64,000 bases of DNA, taken from contig VAFM01000001.1 of the NCBI GenBank assembly GCA_005768725.1, positions 310,001 through 374,000 of the forward strand, in the 5' to 3' direction. The position numbers and the translations under genes are program-made. The notes below the pieces were generated by a model. That model searched no databases, was not told where the DNA came from, and saw only the letters and a list, made by a program, of their open reading frames with translations. Positions 24,291 through 33,855 of the stretch are shown in pieces. Every line of letters starts with the position of its first letter. The stretch's first letter is position 1. Source of the stretch: Blastochloris viridis (GTDB lineage: Bacteria > Pseudomonadota > Alphaproteobacteria > UBA2136 > UBA6156).

Positions 24291-27200
24291 ATGTCCGGCT
24301 TTTTCATCAACCGCCCCGTGTTTGCGTGGGTGATCTCCATCTGCATCATGTTGGCGGGGGTCATTGCCATCAAAACCCTGCCGATTGAGCAGTACCCTCA
24401 GATTGCCGCGCCCAGCGTGAGCATCAACGCCTCTTACCCCGGTGCCTCGGCCGAGACCGTTGAAAACAGCGTGACACAAGTTATTGAACAGGCCCTGACC
24501 GGGATTGATAACCTGCGTTACTTCTCGTCATCCAGTGACGCCAACGGCAACGTGGCCATTACCGTTACGCTTGAGCCAGAAGCCGACCCGGATATTGCCC
24601 AGGTGCAGGTACAGAACAAGCTTCAGTCCATCATGTCTCTGCTGCCGCAGCAGGTACAGCAACAGGGTGTGACTGTGGCCAAGGCGTCGACCGGGTTCCT
24701 GATGGCGATCGGTTTTTACTCACCCAACGGCACTGTGGATGAATACGCCATGAGCGACTTCATGAACTCGAAGGTGCTCGACCCCATCAGCCGCGTACCC
24801 GGTGTGGGCAGCACGCAGGTGTTCGGTCAGCCATACTCCATGCGTATCTGGCTGGACCCCAACAAGCTGACCAGCTTTAACCTGACCACGACCGAAGTGC
24901 AGGCCGCCATTGCCGCCCAGAACACCGATGTGTCGGCAGGCCAATTGGGCGGTACGCCTGCCATACCGGGCCAGCAGTTGAATGCCACCATCACCGCGCA
25001 ATCACGTTTGAAGACGGTAGAAGACTTTGAGAAGATCCTCGTCAAGGTGAACACCGATGGTTCGCAAGTCCGCCTGAAAGACGTGGCACGGCTTGAGCTG
25101 GGTGTGCAGAACTATGACACGACCTCCCGCTACAACGGCAAGCCGGCGACTGCGTTTGCCGTGAGCCTGGCGACCGGTGCCAACGCACTGAAAACCGCAG
25201 AGCTTATCCGTGCCAAAATGGAAGAGCTGCGCCCGCTTGTGCCGCATGACGTAGATATTGTTTACCCATATGACACAACGCCGTTTGTGAAGGTTTCAAT
25301 TGAGAGTGTTGTTCATACCCTGCTGGAAGCCATTGTGCTGGTGTTCATCGTGATGTTCCTGTTCCTGCAGAACTTCCGTGCCACGCTGATTCCGACCATT
25401 GCCGTTCCGGTGGTTCTGTTGGGTACGTTTGCGGTGCTGCTGCTGTTCGGCTACTCCATCAACACTCTCAGCATGTTCGCGATGGTTCTGGCTATTGGGC
25501 TTCTGGTGGACGATGCGATCGTGGTGGTTGAAAACGTTGAGCGGATTATGGAGGAGGAAGGCCTTTCTCCGCGCGAAGCTACGCAGAAGTCGATGAAGCA
25601 GATCACGTCGGCACTGGTGGGTATCGCGCTGGTTCTTTCGGCCGTGTTTGTGCCGATGGCGTTCTTCAGTGGCTCGACCGGTGCGATTTACCGCCAGTTC
25701 TCCATCACCATCGTTTCGGCTATGGCCCTCTCGGTTGTCGTGGCGCTGGTACTGACCCCTGCCCTGTGCGCAACCTTGCTGAAGCCGGTCAAGAAAGGCG
25801 AACATTCCCATGGCGATGGCAAGGGCTATGCGTCCCGCTTCTTTACGTGGTTTAACGGGATGTTCAACCGCAACCGCGCGCGTTACGTAAATGGTGCGCG
25901 CAGCATGACGGGTAAGGTTGCCCGCTCGCTCATCGGGTTTGCTCTGATCGTGGCGCTGATGGGTGTTGTGTTCACCCGCATTCCCACCTCCTTCCTGCCG
26001 GATGAAGACCAGGGGATTCTGTTTGCGATGATCTCTACCCCCGCCGGTGCGACCAAAGAGCGTACCCAGCAAAGTGCCATTGCGCTGGAAAACTATGTGA
26101 TGAATCAGGAAAAGGATTCGGTTGCCAGCATCTACACCATCAACGGGTTCAGCTTTGCCGGGCAAGGCCAGAACATGGGTATGGCGTTCATTCTACTGAA
26201 GGACTGGAGCGAGCGTAAGAAAGCCGGTCAGGATATGGCGTCTATCGCTGGCCGTATCATGGGAGCGATGTCGGCTGAGAAGGATGCGATGATCTTCGCG
26301 TTCTATCCGCCGGCTGTGATCGAGCTCGGGAATGCCTCCGGTTTTGACCTTCAATTGCTGGACCGCAACGGCAAAGGCCATGAGGCCCTGATGGCCGCCC
26401 GCAACCAGTTGCTGGGCATGGCCGGGCAAGAGCCAACCCTGAGCGGTGTGCGCCCCAACGGGATGGAAGACGTGCCGCAGTTCAAGATCGATATTGATCA
26501 GGAAAAGGCCAGTGCGCTGGGAGTTTCGATTGCCGACATCAACAGCACGTTGCAGACGGCGTGGGGTTCCAGCTACGTAAATGACTTCCTGCACGAGGGT
26601 CGCATCAAGAAGGTCTTCATGCAGGCCGATGCGCCTTACCGCATGAACCCGGAAGACGTGAACAAGTGGCACGTGCGCAATGCTGCGGGTGAGATGGTAC
26701 CGTTCTCGGCGTTCTCCACCAGCCGCTGGACGTTCGGGTCTCCCAAACTGGAACGCTTTAACGGTACATCTTCGGTCAACATTCAGGGTGCCCCTGCGCC
26801 GGGTGTAAGCTCGGGTGACGCCATGGCGACCGTGGCCAAGCTGGCCAGCCAGCTGCCGGAAGGTTTCGGCATCGAGTGGACCGGGCTTTCGTACGAAGAA
26901 CGCGCGGCAGGTGACCAGACTCTGATGCTGTACGCCTTCTCGCTGCTCATCGTGTTCCTGTGCCTGGCGGCTTTGTATGAAAGCTGGACCGTGCCGTTGG
27001 CCGTGATGCTGGTGGTTCCGCTGGGGATTTTAGGTGCCGTGCTGGCGACCTACCTGACCGGACGCTCGAATGACGTGTACTTCCAGGTGGGCCTGCTGAC
27101 GACGGTTGGTTTGACGGCCAAGAACGCCATTCTTATCGTAGAATTCGCGAAGTCTCTCTATGAAAAAGGCATGGACCTGAAGGAAGCGGCCTTTACTGCG

Positions 27201-27452
27201 GCTGAACAACGTCTGCGCCCGATCGTGATGACCTCCATGGCCTTCATTCTGGGTGTGACGCCGCTGGCGATCTCGTCCGGTGCCGGTTCGGCCAGCCAGA
27301 ACGCCATCGGTATCGGGGTGATCGGCGGGATGCTTTCGGGCACCGCGCTGGCCATCTTCTTCGTGCCGCTGTTCTTTGTTCTGGTGGAAACCTATCTGGT
27401 GAAAAAGCCGCAACCGAACTCTGTTAAGAAAGGGGCACCCCATGCCAAATAA
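24291..27452 (+). CDS. RND multidrug efflux pump (AcrB/MexB type, HAE1)
   Basis: 1053 residues, normal for HAE1 proton-driven pumps. N-terminal helix MSGFFINRPVFAWVISICIM, 12 membrane helices, two large periplasmic loops. The proton-relay aspartate pair is in helix 4 (GLLVDDAIVVVENVERIM, near residues 402-419). The C-terminal half repeats the fold (LTTVGLTAKNAILIVEFAKS). Operon with adaptor and outer-membrane factor, the latter overlapping by 11 bp. Confidence 0.96.
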   Translation: MSGFFINRPVFAWVISICIMLAGVIAIKTLPIEQYPQIAAPSVSINASYPGASAETVENSVTQVIEQALTGIDNLRYFSSSSDANGNVAITVTLEPEADPDIAQVQVQNKLQSIMSLLPQQVQQQGVTVAKASTGFLMAIGFYSPNGTVDEYAMSDFMNSKVLDPISRVPGVGSTQVFGQPYSMRIWLDPNKLTSFNLTTTEVQAAIAAQNTDVSAGQLGGTPAIPGQQLNATITAQSRLKTVEDFEKILVKVNTDGSQVRLKDVARLELGVQNYDTTSRYNGKPATAFAVSLATGANALKTAELIRAKMEELRPLVPHDVDIVYPYDTTPFVKVSIESVVHTLLEAIVLVFIVMFLFLQNFRATLIPTIAVPVVLLGTFAVLLLFGYSINTLSMFAMVLAIGLLVDDAIVVVENVERIMEEEGLSPREATQKSMKQITSALVGIALVLSAVFVPMAFFSGSTGAIYRQFSITIVSAMALSVVVALVLTPALCATLLKPVKKGEHSHGDGKGYASRFFTWFNGMFNRNRARYVNGARSMTGKVARSLIGFALIVALMGVVFTRIPTSFLPDEDQGILFAMISTPAGATKERTQQSAIALENYVMNQEKDSVASIYTINGFSFAGQGQNMGMAFILLKDWSERKKAGQDMASIAGRIMGAMSAEKDAMIFAFYPPAVIELGNASGFDLQLLDRNGKGHEALMAARNQLLGMAGQEPTLSGVRPNGMEDVPQFKIDIDQEKASALGVSIADINSTLQTAWGSSYVNDFLHEGRIKKVFMQADAPYRMNPEDVNKWHVRNAAGEMVPFSAFSTSRWTFGSPKLERFNGTSSVNIQGAPAPGVSSGDAMATVAKLASQLPEGFGIEWTGLSYEERAAGDQTLMLYAFSLLIVFLCLAALYESWTVPLAVMLVVPLGILGAVLATYLTGRSNDVYFQVGLLTTVGLTAKNAILIVEFAKSLYEKGMDLKEAAFTAAEQRLRPIVMTSMAFILGVTPLAISSGAGSASQNAIGIGVIGGMLSGTALAIFFVPLFFVLVETYLVKKPQPNSVKKGAPHAK

Positions 27453-28836
27453 GTTCGCTCTTGTTCTGCTGGCAGCCACCGCGCTGACAGCCTGCACCAT
27501 GGCGCCGCGCTACGAGCGCCCGGAAGCTCCGGTTGCCGCGAGTTGGGCCAACCAGACGGGTACGGCGATTGAAGCCGCCCGTGAGATCAGTTGGCGCAAG
27601 GTATTTGTGGCTCCCGAGCTGCAGACGCTGATTACAGAGGCGTTGGCCAACAACCGCGACCTGCGCATTGCCACGCTGAACATTGAGGCCGCGCGTGCTA
27701 TGTATCGCATCCAGCGGGCCGACCTTCTTCCGTCCATCAATGCCACCGGCACCGGTACGCGCCAGCGTGTGCCAGAGAATGCCAGCCTGACCGGGAGCTC
27801 GGAGATTACCTCCAGCTACGCGGCCAATATTGGGGCTGCGGCATATGAACTGGATCTGTTCGGGCGTGTGCGCAGCCTGAGCCGCCGTGCCTTTAACCAG
27901 TACATGGCCACCGAAGAAGGCCGCAATGCAGCCCAGACCACCCTGGTGGCCGAAGTGGCGACCGCCTACCTGACCTACCTTGCCGATGCCGAATTGCTGA
28001 AGCTGACCGAGGATACACTGAAGACCCAGCAGGAGTCGTATGACGTTATCTCCCGCAGCTTTGATATGGGTGTGGGCTCTCAGCTTGAGGTTTCTCAGGC
28101 CGCAACGCAGGTGGAAACGGCCCGTGCGAATCTGGCCATTTACAAGCGCCAGCTGGAGCAGGACAAGAACGCCCTGACCCTGTTGGTCGGCAAAGAGATC
28201 GACCCGAAACTGCTGGCGCCCAAAAGCCTGAACAGCGTGATGGTGATGGATGAACTGCCGGTTGGTCTGCCTTCCGACGTGCTGTTGCAGCGCCCGGATA
28301 TCCGTCAGGCCGAGTATGTGCTGAAGGGTGAGAATGCCAATATCGGCGCGGCGCGAGCTGCGTTCTTCCCGAGCATCAGCCTGACCGGCTCGGCAGGGTT
28401 TGCCAGCAACAGCCTGGATAATCTGTTCAGTTCCGGCTCGGGCGGGGCGTGGGCTTTTACGCCGCAGATAACGTTGCCGATCTTCCAGACCGGGCGCCTG
28501 TTGGCCAACCTGAAGCTGGCCAACACCAACCGCGATATTGCCGTAGCGCAGTATGAGAAAGCGATTCAGACCGCCTTCCGTGAAGTGGCTGATGGCCTGG
28601 TTGCCCGCACGACCTACACCGAGCAGTTGCAGGCCCAGCAGGCTTTAGTGGCCGCGAGCGAGAAAGCGTATGTAGTCTCGCAAGCCCGTTACAAGCAAGG
28701 GCTGGACAGCAACCTGACGCAACTGGATGCGCAGCGCTCGTTCTATGCCGCGCAACAGAACGAGATTGGCGTGCGTTTGCAGCGTCTGGTGAATCTGGCC
28801 AACCTTTATAAGGCATTGGGTGGCGGTCAGCAGTAA
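27442..28836 (+). CDS. Outer-membrane efflux lipoprotein (OprM/NodT family)
   Basis: 464 residues. The signal peptide ends in lipobox LTAC, predicting lipid anchoring, followed by the family start APRYERPEAP. Two OEP repeats of coiled-coil helices form the periplasmic tunnel; conserved YELDLFGRVRSLSRRA and LPVGLPSDVLLQRPDIRQAE are visible. Overlaps the pump gene by 11 bp, indicating translational coupling. Completes the tripartite system; a terminator follows. Confidence 0.95.
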   Translation: MPNKFALVLLAATALTACTMAPRYERPEAPVAASWANQTGTAIEAAREISWRKVFVAPELQTLITEALANNRDLRIATLNIEAARAMYRIQRADLLPSINATGTGTRQRVPENASLTGSSEITSSYAANIGAAAYELDLFGRVRSLSRRAFNQYMATEEGRNAAQTTLVAEVATAYLTYLADAELLKLTEDTLKTQQESYDVISRSFDMGVGSQLEVSQAATQVETARANLAIYKRQLEQDKNALTLLVGKEIDPKLLAPKSLNSVMVMDELPVGLPSDVLLQRPDIRQAEYVLKGENANIGAARAAFFPSISLTGSAGFASNSLDNLFSSGSGGAWAFTPQITLPIFQTGRLLANLKLANTNRDIAVAQYEKAIQTAFREVADGLVARTTYTEQLQAQQALVAASEKAYVVSQARYKQGLDSNLTQLDAQRSFYAAQQNEIGVRLQRLVNLANLYKALGGGQQ

Positions 28837-28852
28837 AGCTCTGCCTTTGCAA

Positions 28853-28877
28853 AAGCCGCCCTAAAGGCGGCTTTTTT
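28853..28877. terminator. Intrinsic terminator
   Basis: Stem AAGCCGCC/GGCGGCTT (28853-28860 and 28866-28873) followed by TTTTTT on the plus strand and flanked by AAAA on the left, so it may serve both the pump operon and pgl. Confidence 0.85.
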
Positions 28878-28896
28878 GTAGGGGGCCCCTGCCCGC

Positions 28897-29613
28897 TTAG
28901 CCGTTGGCGGCGGCGGTGTCGGTGAACCAGATCAGGTTGCCAGCGGGCTTCAGGCGGCCTGCGGGAATGGTGGCATCTTGCTCCATCGCGCGGGTAAGCA
29001 TGGCGTGTTTGCTGGCACCGGCAATGAGGAACGCGACCGTTTCCGAGCTTTCCAGAACCGGATAGGTCAGCGTGAGGCGTGGCTCCGGCTTGGCACCGAT
29101 GACCGGTGCGACCCATGCGGTGCGTTCGTTCAGCGCCTCGGTTTGCGGGAAGAGCGAGGCGGTGTGGCCGTCTTCGCCCAGGCCCAACAGCGTGACATTG
29201 AACAGCGGCTTAGAGGGATTAAGCTCGGTGGCGCCATAGAAATGCTGGAGGGTTTCGGCGTAACGCGCGGCGGCGTCCTGCGGCGTGGAGTCGGCCGGAA
29301 TGGCGTGTACGTTGCTTGCGGGAATCGGCACATGGTTGAGCAGCGCTTCTTTCACCATGCGGTAGTTACTGTTGGCGTGGGTGTGCGGCACAAAGCGTTC
29401 GTCTCCGAAAAACAGGTGCACGCGCGACCATGGCACGCGCGAGGCATAGGGCTCGGTGGCCAACAGGCTGTACAGCGCCTTGGGGGTAGAACCGCCGGAG
29501 AGGCTGATGCTGAACGTGCCGGTGCTGGCTTCGGCCTGCGCGGTGAGCCACTCGGCGACGTGCGCTGCGAGGGCGGCGGCGTTTGGCTGGATGATGTGCG
29601 ACGTGTTAGCCAT
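28897..29613 (-). CDS. pgl: 6-phosphogluconolactonase
   Basis: Hydrolyses 6-phosphogluconolactone in the oxidative pentose phosphate pathway. 238 residues from the ATG at 29613. DevB/Pgl family motifs: SISLSGGSTPKALY (near residue 37), FFGDERFVPHTHANSNYRMV and LLGLGEDGHTASLFP. The start overlaps the zwf stop in TAATG, a coupling arrangement that argues against an earlier in-frame ATG. Third gene of gnd-zwf-pgl. Confidence 0.96.
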   Translation of the reverse strand: MANTSHIIQPNAAALAAHVAEWLTAQAEASTGTFSISLSGGSTPKALYSLLATEPYASRVPWSRVHLFFGDERFVPHTHANSNYRMVKEALLNHVPIPASNVHAIPADSTPQDAAARYAETLQHFYGATELNPSKPLFNVTLLGLGEDGHTASLFPQTEALNERTAWVAPVIGAKPEPRLTLTYPVLESSETVAFLIAGASKHAMLTRAMEQDATIPAGRLKPAGNLIWFTDTAAANG

Positions 29614-31100
29614 TAGACGAGTTTCCGCCATTCATGCCCGCTGCGGCATGGCAGGTTGTCGGCAATCTGCGGGCCTTCGGAACCGGCTGCATACGGGTGC
29701 AGCTTCAGTTTGTTCTGGGCAACGGCGTCCAGAATCGGTTGGATCTTCTCCCAACCGGCTTCAATAATGTCGGCACGGTTGTAGAGGGTCTGGTCTCCGA
29801 TAAAGACATCGTAGAGCAGGCTTTCGTAGCCGGTGTTCGGCTTGAGCTCGAAGGCGTTCTTGTAGCCGAAGTCGAGAGCCACGCTTTGCAATTCCTGCGT
29901 TTGGCCGGGCACCTTGGCGTTAACGAAGAGAGTAATACCTTCTTCCGGCTGCAGGCGCAGTACCAGTGTGTTGGCAGCGACCGGGTCTTGCGTCCAGGTT
30001 GTGGGCTGCTTGAAGGTGATCACGATCTCGGTTTTACGGGTGGCCAGGCGTTTGCCGGTACGCAGATAGAACGGCACATCCTTCCAGCGCGGGGTATCCA
30101 ATTTAAGGCGCATGGCCAGATAGGTTTCGGTGCCGGAGATTGGCGCAACGCTATCTTCCTGCGTGTAGCCCGGTACGTCTTTGCCGTTAACGGTGCCTGC
30201 GGTGTACTGGCCGCGGACGACATCATGCTGGAGGTCGGTTTCTGACAACGGCACGATGGACTGGATGGCTTTGGCTTTTTCGGTACGGATGGCGTCGGCT
30301 GATTTGGTCGCCGGGGGCTCCATGGTGATAAGCGAGAGCACCTGGAACAGGTGGTTCACGATCATGTCCCGCAAAGCACCGGTAGGCTCGTAAAAGCTGC
30401 CGCGGCCCTCAACGCCCACGGTTTCGGCGGCGGTGATCTGGACGCTTTCGATATGCTCACCGTTCCAAGTGGATTCGAACAGGCGGTTACCGAAGCGCAG
30501 AGCCGAGATGTTCTGAACCGTCTCTTTGCCCAGATAGTGGTCGATGCGGTAGATCTGTTCTTCCTTGAACATCCCCAGCATGTGCTGGTTGAGGTTGATG
30601 GCGGAGGCGTGGTCGTGGCCGAAGGGTTTCTCGATCACCACCCGGCGCGACGTGTTTTTGCCTTGTTGCATCAGACCATTGGCATGCAGGCCGTTAACGA
30701 TGGGCAGGAAGGCCTCGTGCGGTACCGCGAGAAAGAAGACCGCATTGCGCTTGCCAAGGCGTTTGCTGAGTTGCTGGTAGGTGTCGTCTTCGGTAAAGCT
30801 GGCGCTGGTGTAAGACAAGCGCTTCTCCAGCCATTTCCAGGCGACTTCATCCAGTTTCTGTGAGCTATCTCCGCTACGCTGCTGCGTGAAGGTGCTCATG
30901 AACTCGGCCTGCTTGCCCTGGAATTCGGCATCGCTCATGGCGCTGCGCGAGATGCCGATGACCTCGAATTCTTCATCCAGCAGGTGATTGCCCGCCAGAT
31001 TGTAGAGGGCGGGCATGAGCAGGCGCTTGGTGAGGTCTCCGCTTGCGCCGAAGACGACGAGAACAGTGGCCGGAGCCTTGGCAGCAGACGTGGTCGGCAT
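29613..31100 (-). CDS. zwf: Glucose-6-phosphate 1-dehydrogenase
   Basis: 495 residues. Makes NADPH while oxidising glucose-6-phosphate. The dinucleotide-binding motif VFGASGDLTKRLLMPALYNL is at the N-terminus, and the substrate site RIDHYLGKETVQNI near residue 180 carries the catalytic His and Lys. Middle gene of an operon with gnd (2 nt upstream) and pgl (1 nt overlap). Provides reducing power, which would support the stress and detoxification genes nearby. Confidence 0.97.
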   Translation of the reverse strand: MPTTSAAKAPATVLVVFGASGDLTKRLLMPALYNLAGNHLLDEEFEVIGISRSAMSDAEFQGKQAEFMSTFTQQRSGDSSQKLDEVAWKWLEKRLSYTSASFTEDDTYQQLSKRLGKRNAVFFLAVPHEAFLPIVNGLHANGLMQQGKNTSRRVVIEKPFGHDHASAINLNQHMLGMFKEEQIYRIDHYLGKETVQNISALRFGNRLFESTWNGEHIESVQITAAETVGVEGRGSFYEPTGALRDMIVNHLFQVLSLITMEPPATKSADAIRTEKAKAIQSIVPLSETDLQHDVVRGQYTAGTVNGKDVPGYTQEDSVAPISGTETYLAMRLKLDTPRWKDVPFYLRTGKRLATRKTEIVITFKQPTTWTQDPVAANTLVLRLQPEEGITLFVNAKVPGQTQELQSVALDFGYKNAFELKPNTGYESLLYDVFIGDQTLYNRADIIEAGWEKIQPILDAVAQNKLKLHPYAAGSEGPQIADNLPCRSGHEWRKLV

Positions 31101-31102
31101 GG

Positions 31103-32080
31103 TTACTTCTTCTTCTCCAGGTGGCCACCGAAGCCGAAACGCATGGCGGACAGCATTTTGTCGCCATAGGTGCTTTGGGCGCGGGAACTGAAACGGGCCC
31201 AGAGCGAAGCCGCGAGCACCGGTACCGGCACGGCCTCTTCTACCGCGGCGTCGATGGTCCAGCGGCCTTCGCCGGAGTCGGACACCGAGCCACTGAAGGC
31301 ATCGAGGTTTTCATCGGTCGCCAAGGCCTGGGCGGTGAGGTCCAGCAGCCAGGAGGATACCACGCTGCCACGACGCCAGACTTCAGCGATATCGCCCATG
31401 TTGAGGTCGAAGCGCATGTTCTCCGGCAGATCCGGGCTGTTCTTGTGCTTCATGATGTTAAAGCCTTCGGCGAAGGCCTGCATCATGCCGTACTCAATAC
31501 CGTTGTGGATCATCTTCACAAAGTGGCCAGAGCCTGCCGGACCGCAGTGCAGGTAGCCTTCTTCGGCAGTGGGGTTGCGATCTTCGCGGCCCGGTGTACG
31601 AGGTACGTTGCCCATGCCCGGGGCCAGAGCCTTGAAGATGGGGTCGAGATGGTCGACGGCCGCCTTTTCGCCACCGATCATCATGCAGTAGCCGCGTTCC
31701 AGACCCCATACTCCACCGGATGTGCCGACATCGACATAGATAATGCCTTTGGCTTTCAGGTCGGCGGCGCGGCGGATGTCGTCTTTGTACATCGTGTTAC
31801 CGCCGTCGATAATGATATCGCCGGCCTGCATGTGGCTGGCAACTTCAGCAATGGTGGCTTCGGTAATGGCGCCTGCGGGGAGCATGACCCAAACCGTGCG
31901 GGGGGTGGGGAGCTTGGCGACCATATCAGCAATACTGGTGGCTTTAGTGGCGCCTTTGGCAGCCAGAGCGTCAACCGCAGCTTCGTTGGTATCGTACACC
32001 ACGGTACCGTGGTTATGTTTCATAAGGCGGAGGCTAATGTTACCGCCCATGCGGCCAAGGCCAATGATTCCGATCTGCAT
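31103..32080 (-). CDS. gnd: 6-phosphogluconate dehydrogenase (short, YqeC/GntZ-type)
   Basis: 325 residues, the short decarboxylating form rather than the ~470-residue Gnd. The N-terminus has the nucleotide fold MQIGIIGLGRMGGNI; substrate and catalytic motifs IIIDGGNTMYKDD, DVGTSGGVWGLERGYCMMIGG and GSGHFVKMIHNGIEYGMMQA are present. Short forms often prefer NAD+. First gene of the pentose phosphate operon. Confidence 0.95.
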   Translation of the reverse strand: MQIGIIGLGRMGGNISLRLMKHNHGTVVYDTNEAAVDALAAKGATKATSIADMVAKLPTPRTVWVMLPAGAITEATIAEVASHMQAGDIIIDGGNTMYKDDIRRAADLKAKGIIYVDVGTSGGVWGLERGYCMMIGGEKAAVDHLDPIFKALAPGMGNVPRTPGREDRNPTAEEGYLHCGPAGSGHFVKMIHNGIEYGMMQAFAEGFNIMKHKNSPDLPENMRFDLNMGDIAEVWRRGSVVSSWLLDLTAQALATDENLDAFSGSVSDSGEGRWTIDAAVEEAVPVPVLAASLWARFSSRAQSTYGDKMLSAMRFGFGGHLEKKK

Positions 32081-32156
32081 ATCAATTCTCTTTCAAAATC
32101 TGGATTTGTAAGACGTTTAGATAGCACTTTTCGGTCATTCTGCGTAGCCCTTTGCT

Positions 32157-32183
32157 GCAAAAAAGCCCGCATAAAGCGGGCTT
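32157..32183 (-). terminator. Intrinsic terminator of the KGG gene
   Basis: Stem AAGCCCGC/GCGGGCTT (32163-32170 and 32176-32183); the minus-strand tail is TTTTTTT. Confidence 0.85.
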
Positions 32184-32202
32184 GTGTGTAGGCAGCCAAG
32201 TG

Positions 32203-32427
32203 TTACTTGGAGTTTTTGTGGCTTTGGCGACCAGCCTCGGCGTGCTGCTCACGCGTGCCGCCGCGGGTACCGCTGCCAGAGCTGCTGCTGCGGCTGGAGT
32301 CGGAATCATTCTGGTTACGGCCACTCGCCTTCATGGAGCGATTGCTGTCATCGTTCTGGCCATTGCTGTTCTTATGGCTTTGTTGACCAGCCTTCACGTG
32401 TTGTTCGTGGTTACCGTAGTTTGCCAT
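32203..32427 (-). CDS. KGG/hydrophilin-like stress protein with two repeats
   Basis: 74 residues, extremely hydrophilic and rich in Ser, Asn, Gln, Gly, His and Lys. Two copies of a short motif, EQHVKAGQQSHKNS near the N-terminus and EQHAEAGRQSHKNS at the C-terminus, resemble the KGG repeats of stress-induced bacterial proteins. The centre is Ser-rich. Start at 32427 (MANYGNHEQH), with GAAGGATGA upstream. A perfect EcfG-type promoter precedes it. The likely role is protection during desiccation, osmotic or starvation stress. Confidence 0.8.
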   Translation of the reverse strand: MANYGNHEQHVKAGQQSHKNSNGQNDDSNRSMKASGRNQNDSDSSRSSSSGSGTRGGTREQHAEAGRQSHKNSK

Positions 32428-32478
32428 TGTTATCATCCTTCTTCGTTGTTGTGGGGGAGTGACTCCCCTCGCCGCATC

Positions 32479-32503
32479 AACGGACCTGCTGACAGTCGGT
32501 TCC
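32479..32503 (-). promoter_or_regulatory. EcfG-type general-stress promoter
   Basis: On the minus strand GGAAC (32503-32499), exactly 16 nt, CGTT (32482-32479). A perfect match to GGAAC-N16/17-CGTT, about 50 nt before the KGG gene start. Confidence 0.8.
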
Positions 32504-32679
32504 TGCCGTTGGGCTTTGGTGATCGAATCATCCTGTTGTTCTGATTTCAGAATTTTTTTGAAAAAAATTTCAAGCGAAACGCCTCTCGTTTTTTCCTTTG
32601 TCTTTCCGCGTTTCGCTTGAGGAACCTTTGCTGGCTGCGGCTTTTGTCCCCTTCACATAACAAGAGGAGATACACGACC

Positions 32680-33834
32680 ATGCGCGCACTTTGCTGGCAT
32701 GGAACGGGCGACATCCGTTGCGAAACCGTTCCCGACCCGATTCTGGAAAACGACGACGATATTATCATCAGGGTAACTTCCTGCGCCATATGCGGCTCTG
32801 ACCTTCACTTAATGGGCGGCTTTGTACCCTCGATGAAGTCGGGCGACGTGCTGGGCCACGAGACCATGGGTGAAGTGGTTGCTGCCGGTAAGGCTGTGCG
32901 CAACCTGAAGGAAGGCGACCGTGTGGTCATCCCCTTCACTATCAGTTGCGGCGAGTGCCGGTACTGTAAATCCGGGCTTTATTCCTTATGCGAACGCTCC
33001 AACCCGAACGGCAAGGAACAGGCGAAGATTCTGGGTTACCCTACTGCTGGGCTGTTCGGCTATTCTCATGCCTATGGAGGCTTTGCAGGTGGCCAAGCCG
33101 AGTATCTGCGTGTGCCCTATGCCAATGTGGGGCCGTTGAAAGTGCCGGAGCATCTGACCGATGAGCAGGTGCTGTTCCTGTCCGACATATTCCCTACCGG
33201 TTACATGGCGGCCGAGAACTGCAACCTGAAAGGCGGCGAGACGGTGGTGGTGTTCGGGTGTGGGCCGGTGGGGCTGTTCTCCATCAAATCGTGCTTTTTG
33301 CTGGGGGCTGCTAAGGTGATCGCGATCGATGCCATTGAAGAACGTCTTGGCTTGGCCAAGGCCGCGGGCGCGGAGATTCTGGATTATCACGACGAAGACC
33401 TGCAGGAGAAGATCGTGCAGATGACCGGCGGCAAAGGCCCGGATGCCGTGATTGAAGCCGTGGGAATGGAAAGCCATGGTGCGGAAGGCTTTATGGAGAC
33501 CCTTCAGAGCAAGCTCACCTCCACCCAACGCCCGTATGCCTTAACACAGGCAGCTATGGCGGTACGGCCCGGCGGCGTGATCTCTATCCCCGGTGTGTTC
33601 ATCAACGCCACCATGGCGCCGATGGGGCATATCGTCGGCAAAGGCCTCACCGTGCGCAGTGGGCAGACCCACGTGCAGAAGTACATGCCCAAGCTGCTCG
33701 ATCATATTGAGAAAGGCGAAATCGACCCGACCTTTTTGATTACCCACCGCGTGGGGCTGGAAGACGGGCCGGAGATGTACAAGACCTTCCGCGATAAGAC
33801 GGATGGCTGCGTCAAAGTTGTTATCAAACCGTAA
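32680..33834 (+). CDS. Zinc-dependent alcohol dehydrogenase
   Basis: 384 residues. Medium-chain dehydrogenase with the catalytic zinc ligands in CAICGSDLHLM and GHETMGEVV, a structural zinc-type cysteine cluster (CGECRYCKSGLYSLC, near residues 90-104) and Rossmann motif VVFGCGPVGLFS. It belongs to the glutathione-independent formaldehyde dehydrogenase-like branch by length and by the extended loop after the cysteine cluster. Start at 32680, ten nt after AAGAGGAGA. In one operon with the SDR gene. A GGAAC box at 32621 lacks a good partner box. Confidence 0.9.
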   Translation: MRALCWHGTGDIRCETVPDPILENDDDIIIRVTSCAICGSDLHLMGGFVPSMKSGDVLGHETMGEVVAAGKAVRNLKEGDRVVIPFTISCGECRYCKSGLYSLCERSNPNGKEQAKILGYPTAGLFGYSHAYGGFAGGQAEYLRVPYANVGPLKVPEHLTDEQVLFLSDIFPTGYMAAENCNLKGGETVVVFGCGPVGLFSIKSCFLLGAAKVIAIDAIEERLGLAKAAGAEILDYHDEDLQEKIVQMTGGKGPDAVIEAVGMESHGAEGFMETLQSKLTSTQRPYALTQAAMAVRPGGVISIPGVFINATMAPMGHIVGKGLTVRSGQTHVQKYMPKLLDHIEKGEIDPTFLITHRVGLEDGPEMYKTFRDKTDGCVKVVIKP

Positions 33835-33855
33835 ACACACATAAGGAGAAGACCT

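Noticed and set aside
23048..24373. 441-codon frame antisense to the RND adaptor
   Set aside because: His/Gly/Arg-rich with no family pattern; sense strand encodes a clear adaptor.
32621..32645. GGAAC box upstream of the alcohol dehydrogenase gene as an EcfG promoter
   Set aside because: The partner sequence at 16 nt is TTTT, only two of four bases matching CGTT.
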